Source: Cohnella thermotolerans DSM 17683 (GTDB lineage: Bacteria > Bacillota > Bacilli > Paenibacillales > Paenibacillaceae). Taken from it: DNA of 64,000 bases. The stretch is from assembly GCF_000429825.1 (NCBI RefSeq), contig NZ_KE386957.1:8186-72185 (forward strand). The letters run 5' to 3'. Below the pieces are notes generated by a model. It did no database searches, was not told the DNA's origin, and saw only the letters and a list, made by a program, of their open reading frames with translations. This document shows positions 60,449-64,000 of this stretch, piece after piece (the stretch's first letter is position 1; each line of letters starts with the position of its first letter). A program made the position numbers and the translations under genes.

Positions 60449-62248
60449 TTAAGGCTGCAGCAGCGGCAGCTCCAGAATGAACCGGGAGCCTACGCCGACA
60501 GTGCTCTCCACCCGGATGGAGCCGTGGTGCAGCTCCGCCAGGTGCTTGACGATCGAGAGCCCCAAGCCGGTGCCGCCCGAGCTTCGGGAACGGGCTTTGT
60601 CCACCCGGTAAAACCGTTCGAAGATCCGGGGAAGATCCTTCTTCGGAATGCCGATGCCCGTATCGGACACGGTGATGCGCACGCGGTCGTCGGCGCCTTC
60701 GGGGTCCGATCCTTCCAGAAGCTCGGCATGCACCTTGACCATGCCCCCGTCGGGCGTGTAATTGATGCCGTTCTGCAGCAAATTCAGAATAATCTGGCCG
60801 AGGCGGTCCTCGTCCGCTTCGACGAAAAGCCCTTCCTCGACCTCAAGGTCAAGCTTGATGTTTTTCTTCGTCGCTTCCGTCGACATAAACTCGATGAGCC
60901 GCTCCAGAAACGCATGCAGATCGACGGGAGAAAACTGCAGCGGGGAGCGGCGGGATTCGATTTTGGACAGCTCCAGAATGTCGCCGATCAGCCGGTTGAG
61001 CCGTTCGCTCTCGTCGTGAATGATCGTCAGGAACGATTGCGCCGTCTCCGGGTCGTTCATCGCCCCCGCGAGCAGCGTCTCCGCAAAGCCTTTGACCGCC
61101 GCGACCGGCGTCTTCAGCTCGTGCGAGACGTTGGCGACGAATTCGCTGCGCATCCGCTCCAGGCGGCGAATCGCCGTCACGTCCTGCAGAACGAGCAGCA
61201 GCCCCGGGTCCTCATGCTCGTTCATGCGCATCGGCACCAAATTCAGTTCAAGCAGCCGTTCTTCCGGAAAATAGACGGTCAACTCCTCGTGCCGCGGCTC
61301 GTGATCTTGCAGCGCCTCGCGCACGAGCTGCAGCAGCTCGTATTGCTGCTTTGCCTCGGTATAGCTGCGGCCGACCCTCTCCTTAGCCGTGCTTCCGAGC
61401 AGCCGCTCCGCGCCGCGGTTGTACAGCGTAATGCGTCCGTCGGTGTCGATCATGACGACGCCGCTCGTCATATTGTCGAGCACCGATTGCAGCCGCAACT
61501 CGTTCTGGCGGATCTCGTTCACGTGGCTCTGCAGGCTGGCGGCCATGGCGTTCAGCGCCCGGGCCAGCTCGCTCACCTCGTCCTTGCCTTCGGCCGGGAC
61601 CCGGATGCCGTAGTCCATGTCCGCCATCCGCTTCGCGGCGGACGTCATCCGCTCCAGCGGCCGCGTCACGTTCAGCGCGATGCGGTAGCTGACCGCGGCG
61701 GCGATGACGAACAGGACGATCAGCCCGAGCACGAGCGCCAGCCACATGTTGCCGAGGCTGCGCTCGACGTCCTTGAGGCTGACGGCGAGCCGGACGATGC
61801 CGACCGTCCGGTCGCCCGACTTCACGGCCATCGCTACGTACAGCATATTCTCGCCAAGCGTCGGGCTGTTCCGAATGCTGCTGCCGAGGCCGGCAGCGAG
61901 CGCTTCCTTCACTTCCTTGCGGTCCGAATGGTTGTTCATCGTCTTCGGATCGTGATCGGAGTCGCCCAGCACGAGGCCGTCGGGCCGGATGTACGTGACC
62001 CGCATGTCAGCCAACTTTTTGAACCGCTCAGCCTGGCTCTGCAAGTACGACGCCTGCTCGGCTTCCGGCTTCCCTTCGGGCCAGGGCGCTGCGGCGTTCA
62101 GCACGCGGATCTCCGCCACCATATGCTCCTTGAGCGCTTCCTGGTGGTTTTCCTTATACGATTGGCTCATCCAGAGCCCGGCCGCCAGGACGGTCAGCCC
62201 GATCAGCAGCATGAACAGAACGGTCAGCTTAATGCGAAATTTGTGCAT
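60449..62248 (-). CDS. phoR: PhoR-type sensor histidine kinase
   Basis: A 599-residue membrane kinase. TM1 (about 8-28), an extracellular sensor of about 130 residues, TM2 (about 170-192), HAMP, PAS (DNMTSGVVMIDTDGRITLYN), HisKA (ANVSHELKTPVAAVKGFAE) and HATPase_c (NLLQNGINYTPDG, GTGLGLSIVKHL). Phosphorylates PhoP under phosphate limitation. GGGGAG before the ATG. It precedes phoP, the reverse of the usual phoP-phoR order, and follows the fumarase gene by 44 bp. Confidence 0.87.
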   Translation of the reverse strand: MHKFRIKLTVLFMLLIGLTVLAAGLWMSQSYKENHQEALKEHMVAEIRVLNAAAPWPEGKPEAEQASYLQSQAERFKKLADMRVTYIRPDGLVLGDSDHDPKTMNNHSDRKEVKEALAAGLGSSIRNSPTLGENMLYVAMAVKSGDRTVGIVRLAVSLKDVERSLGNMWLALVLGLIVLFVIAAAVSYRIALNVTRPLERMTSAAKRMADMDYGIRVPAEGKDEVSELARALNAMAASLQSHVNEIRQNELRLQSVLDNMTSGVVMIDTDGRITLYNRGAERLLGSTAKERVGRSYTEAKQQYELLQLVREALQDHEPRHEELTVYFPEERLLELNLVPMRMNEHEDPGLLLVLQDVTAIRRLERMRSEFVANVSHELKTPVAAVKGFAETLLAGAMNDPETAQSFLTIIHDESERLNRLIGDILELSKIESRRSPLQFSPVDLHAFLERLIEFMSTEATKKNIKLDLEVEEGLFVEADEDRLGQIILNLLQNGINYTPDGGMVKVHAELLEGSDPEGADDRVRITVSDTGIGIPKKDLPRIFERFYRVDKARSRSSGGTGLGLSIVKHLAELHHGSIRVESTVGVGSRFILELPLLQP

Positions 62249-62292
62249 GGGTACTCCCCGGCGATGGTTGAATATTTAGTCGAAAAAGACGA

Positions 62293-63837
62293 TCAGGCAA
62301 ACACCGGATCTTTAAATTGGGCCAGCTTCTCTTTGGAGTCGCGATCGACGTCGGCGTGCAGGCTGTTGCCGTGCGAATCCATTGTGACGATGGCGGCGAA
62401 GCCTTCGACCTGCAGATGCCACATCGCCTCCGGAATGCCGAATTCCATGAAGTCGACGCCGTTCACTTTCTTGATGCATTCCGCGTAATATTGCGCCGCT
62501 CCGCCGACCGCATTCAAGTAGACGCCGCCGTGCTCCTTCAGCGCCGCGAGCGTTTTCGGCCCCATGCCGCCTTTGCCGATGACCGCGCGAATGCCGAACT
62601 TCTTCATAATGTCGCCTTGATACGGCTCCTCGCGAATGCTTGTCGTCGGGCCGGCCGCCTTGACGTGCCAGCCTTCGTCGTCCTTGAGCATGACGGGACC
62701 GCAATGGTAGATGACGCCGCCGTTCAAATCGATCGGCGCGTCGTGATCCATCAAATACTTGTGCAGCGCGTCGCGGCCGGTGTGTATCTCGCCGTTCAGG
62801 ATGACGACGTCCCCCACCTTCAGCGAACGGACCTGCTCTTCCGTCAGCGGAGCGGTCAACACGATCTCGCGGCGCTCCGCCGCCGGAGCCGCCTGCGCGG
62901 AAGCGGCCGCTTCGTCCGCCTCGTTCATTTTCACATTGGAGCCGGTCTCGTAAATCCATTCCTTGATCTCATGGCTCTGGCCGTCGAGCAGAACGCCCTG
63001 GCGACGGTACGCCCAGCAGTTGTATGCGACCGACACGAAGAAGCTGGCCGGCAGCCGGTTCATGACGCCGATTTTGCAGCCGAGCAGCGTGACGTTGCCG
63101 CCGAAGCCCATCGTACCGATGCCAAGCTGGTTCGCTTTGTCCATAATGTAATCTTCCAGCTTCGCCAGCTCCGGAATCGGATTGACGTCTTCGATATGGC
63201 GGAACAGCTGCTGCTTCGCCAGCTCGTAGCCCGTCGTCCGGTCGCCGCCGATGCCGACGCCGATGAAGCCCGCGCTGCAGCCCTGGCCTTGCGCCTGATA
63301 GACCGCGTGCAGGATGCACTTGCGGATGCCGTCGAGATCGCGCCCGGCTTTGCCGAGCGCTTCCAGCTCGCAGGGCAGGCTGTACTGGATGTTCTTGTTC
63401 TCGCAGCCGCCGCCCTTCAGAATGAGCCGGACGTCGATGTCGTCCTTCTCCCACTGCTCGAAGTGGATGACCGGCGTCCCCGGGCCCAGGTTGTCGCCCG
63501 TGTTGGCGCCCGTCAGCGAATCGACGGAATTCGTGCGCAGCTTGCCGTCCTTCGTGGCGCGGGCGACCGCCTGGCGAATCTCGCGCTTCATGACGATCTG
63601 GTTGGCGCCGACCGGCGTATGCACGATGAACGTCGGCATCCCCGTATCCTGGCAGATCGGCGAGACGTTGCATTCGGCCATCTCTATGTTTTGCGCGATC
63701 GTGGATAAGGACAGGCCGGCGCGGGTGGCGCGATCCTCGGCTTCGCGCGCCTTGGCGATCGTTCTCCTGACGTCGGCGGGCAGGTTCGTGGACGTCTCGA
63801 CGATGAGCTTGTAAATGCTTTCTTCGAATGTAGACAT
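62293..63837 (-). CDS. fumA: Class I fumarate hydratase (iron-sulfur)
   Basis: A 514-residue [4Fe-4S] hydro-lyase with fused alpha and beta domains, interconverting fumarate and malate. Cluster cysteines appear in SPICQDTGMPTF, GGGCENKN and GQGCSAGFIG. The C-terminal beta domain has GDVVILNGEIHTGRDALHKYL and GPTTSIREEPYQGDIM. Start at ATG 63837 with GAGGAG; the longer frame is unsupported. Likely cotranscribed with phoR. A tartrate dehydratase is a less likely alternative. Confidence 0.9.
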   Translation of the reverse strand: MSTFEESIYKLIVETSTNLPADVRRTIAKAREAEDRATRAGLSLSTIAQNIEMAECNVSPICQDTGMPTFIVHTPVGANQIVMKREIRQAVARATKDGKLRTNSVDSLTGANTGDNLGPGTPVIHFEQWEKDDIDVRLILKGGGCENKNIQYSLPCELEALGKAGRDLDGIRKCILHAVYQAQGQGCSAGFIGVGIGGDRTTGYELAKQQLFRHIEDVNPIPELAKLEDYIMDKANQLGIGTMGFGGNVTLLGCKIGVMNRLPASFFVSVAYNCWAYRRQGVLLDGQSHEIKEWIYETGSNVKMNEADEAAASAQAAPAAERREIVLTAPLTEEQVRSLKVGDVVILNGEIHTGRDALHKYLMDHDAPIDLNGGVIYHCGPVMLKDDEGWHVKAAGPTTSIREEPYQGDIMKKFGIRAVIGKGGMGPKTLAALKEHGGVYLNAVGGAAQYYAECIKKVNGVDFMEFGIPEAMWHLQVEGFAAIVTMDSHGNSLHADVDRDSKEKLAQFKDPVFA

Positions 63838-63924
63838 AATACCGATAAATCTCCTCTCTGTTCGCAAGGCTTCAACAATTATATAATAGCACACAGATAC
63901 GCATCGGGAGAAAAGGAGTCCGTC

Positions 63925-64000
63925 ATGCCCCACCATTTTCTCGCTTATTTGTACCGCCTGCAATATATCGAGCGTTGGAGCCTCATGCGCAAGACGACCG
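63925..64000 (+). CDS. YfbR-like HD-domain 5'-deoxynucleotidase (5' end only)
   Basis: The frame from ATG 63925 (AAAAGGAG six bases ahead) encodes HHFLAYLYRLQYIERWSLMRKT and runs off the window. This matches the start of YfbR nucleotidases (HF-x-A-x-LxRL-x-x-I-x-RWxLMR). The HD motif lies beyond the edge. Divergent from fumA. Confidence 0.75.
   Translation, partial: MPHHFLAYLYRLQYIERWSLMRKTT

Noticed and set aside
1-64000. CRISPR array or cas genes
   Set aside because: No regularly spaced short repeats with unique spacers. The tandem units at 1-102, 30531-30686 and 59315-59534 are of other kinds.

Overview
The window reads as a chromosomal segment of a G+C-rich, spore-forming Firmicute of the Paenibacillaceae (Paenibacillus/Cohnella-like). 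Evidence: strong AGGAGG-type ribosome sites throughout, Gram-positive lipoproteins, an alpha/beta SASP gene, ytaF, YesM/YesN-type two-component systems, Bacillus-type desaturase regulation (des-desK-desR), and the order polA-mutM-ytaF-coaE-SLT-ssp-nrdR next to pst/pho genes, as around the Bacillus phoPR-polA locus.

Layout. 0-2.2 kb: tandem palindromic repeat, TetR regulator, a frameshifted membrane protein. 2.2-10.4 kb: one minus-strand xylose block, with a membrane-anchored XylF-like sensor protein, YesM-type kinase and YesN-type regulator upstream of xylF-xylG-xylH. 10.4-16.2 kb: cREC-type receiver, aldo/keto reductase and oxidoreductase with a divergent AraC regulator, a broken histidine kinase, a GH43 enzyme, gene remnants, ComFB. 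16.4-22.4 kb: DrrAB-type exporter, truncated ZIP transporter, des-desK-desR with a paired DesR-like operator.

22.5-35.8 kb is different: visibly lower G+C, mostly unfamiliar genes, several remnants, and bounded by a perfect 27-bp direct repeat of the tRNA-Ala(GGC) anticodon/D-arm region (22486-22512 and 35776-35802). It carries a minus-strand operon of two PaaK-like adenylate-forming enzymes, a chorismate mutase-DAHP synthase, a chorismate-lyase-like (DUF98) protein and a 56-residue Lys/Glu repeat protein. The operon is flanked by two related modules, each with TPR-like proteins followed by a 92-95 residue helical protein. I infer an undescribed pathway from chorismate to an activated hydroxybenzoate-type product. 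An alpha/beta hydrolase, an aroC remnant, mtnK with an inverted mtnA remnant, and a DUF2935 protein follow.

35.6-49.4 kb: two tRNA genes, nrdR, ssp, lytic transglycosylase, coaE, ytaF, mutM, polA, then the phosphate operon pstS-pstC-pstA-pstB-pstB-phoU and a soluble CBS-chemoreceptor protein. 49.6-59.3 kb: HTH regulator, MFS exporter, CuA-type lipoprotein, an oxidoreductase/isomerase sugar cluster with a divergent AraC regulator, and a two-gene amino-acid ABC importer with fused binding protein and permease. 59.3-64 kb: a 60-bp tandem repeat, phoP and phoR in reversed order, class I fumarase, and the start of a YfbR-like nucleotidase. PhoP-box arrays with exact 11-bp periodicity precede phoP and pstS, so phosphate sensing and uptake form one visible regulon here.

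All functions come from reading the sequence without searches. Protein names rest on recognised motifs and context.
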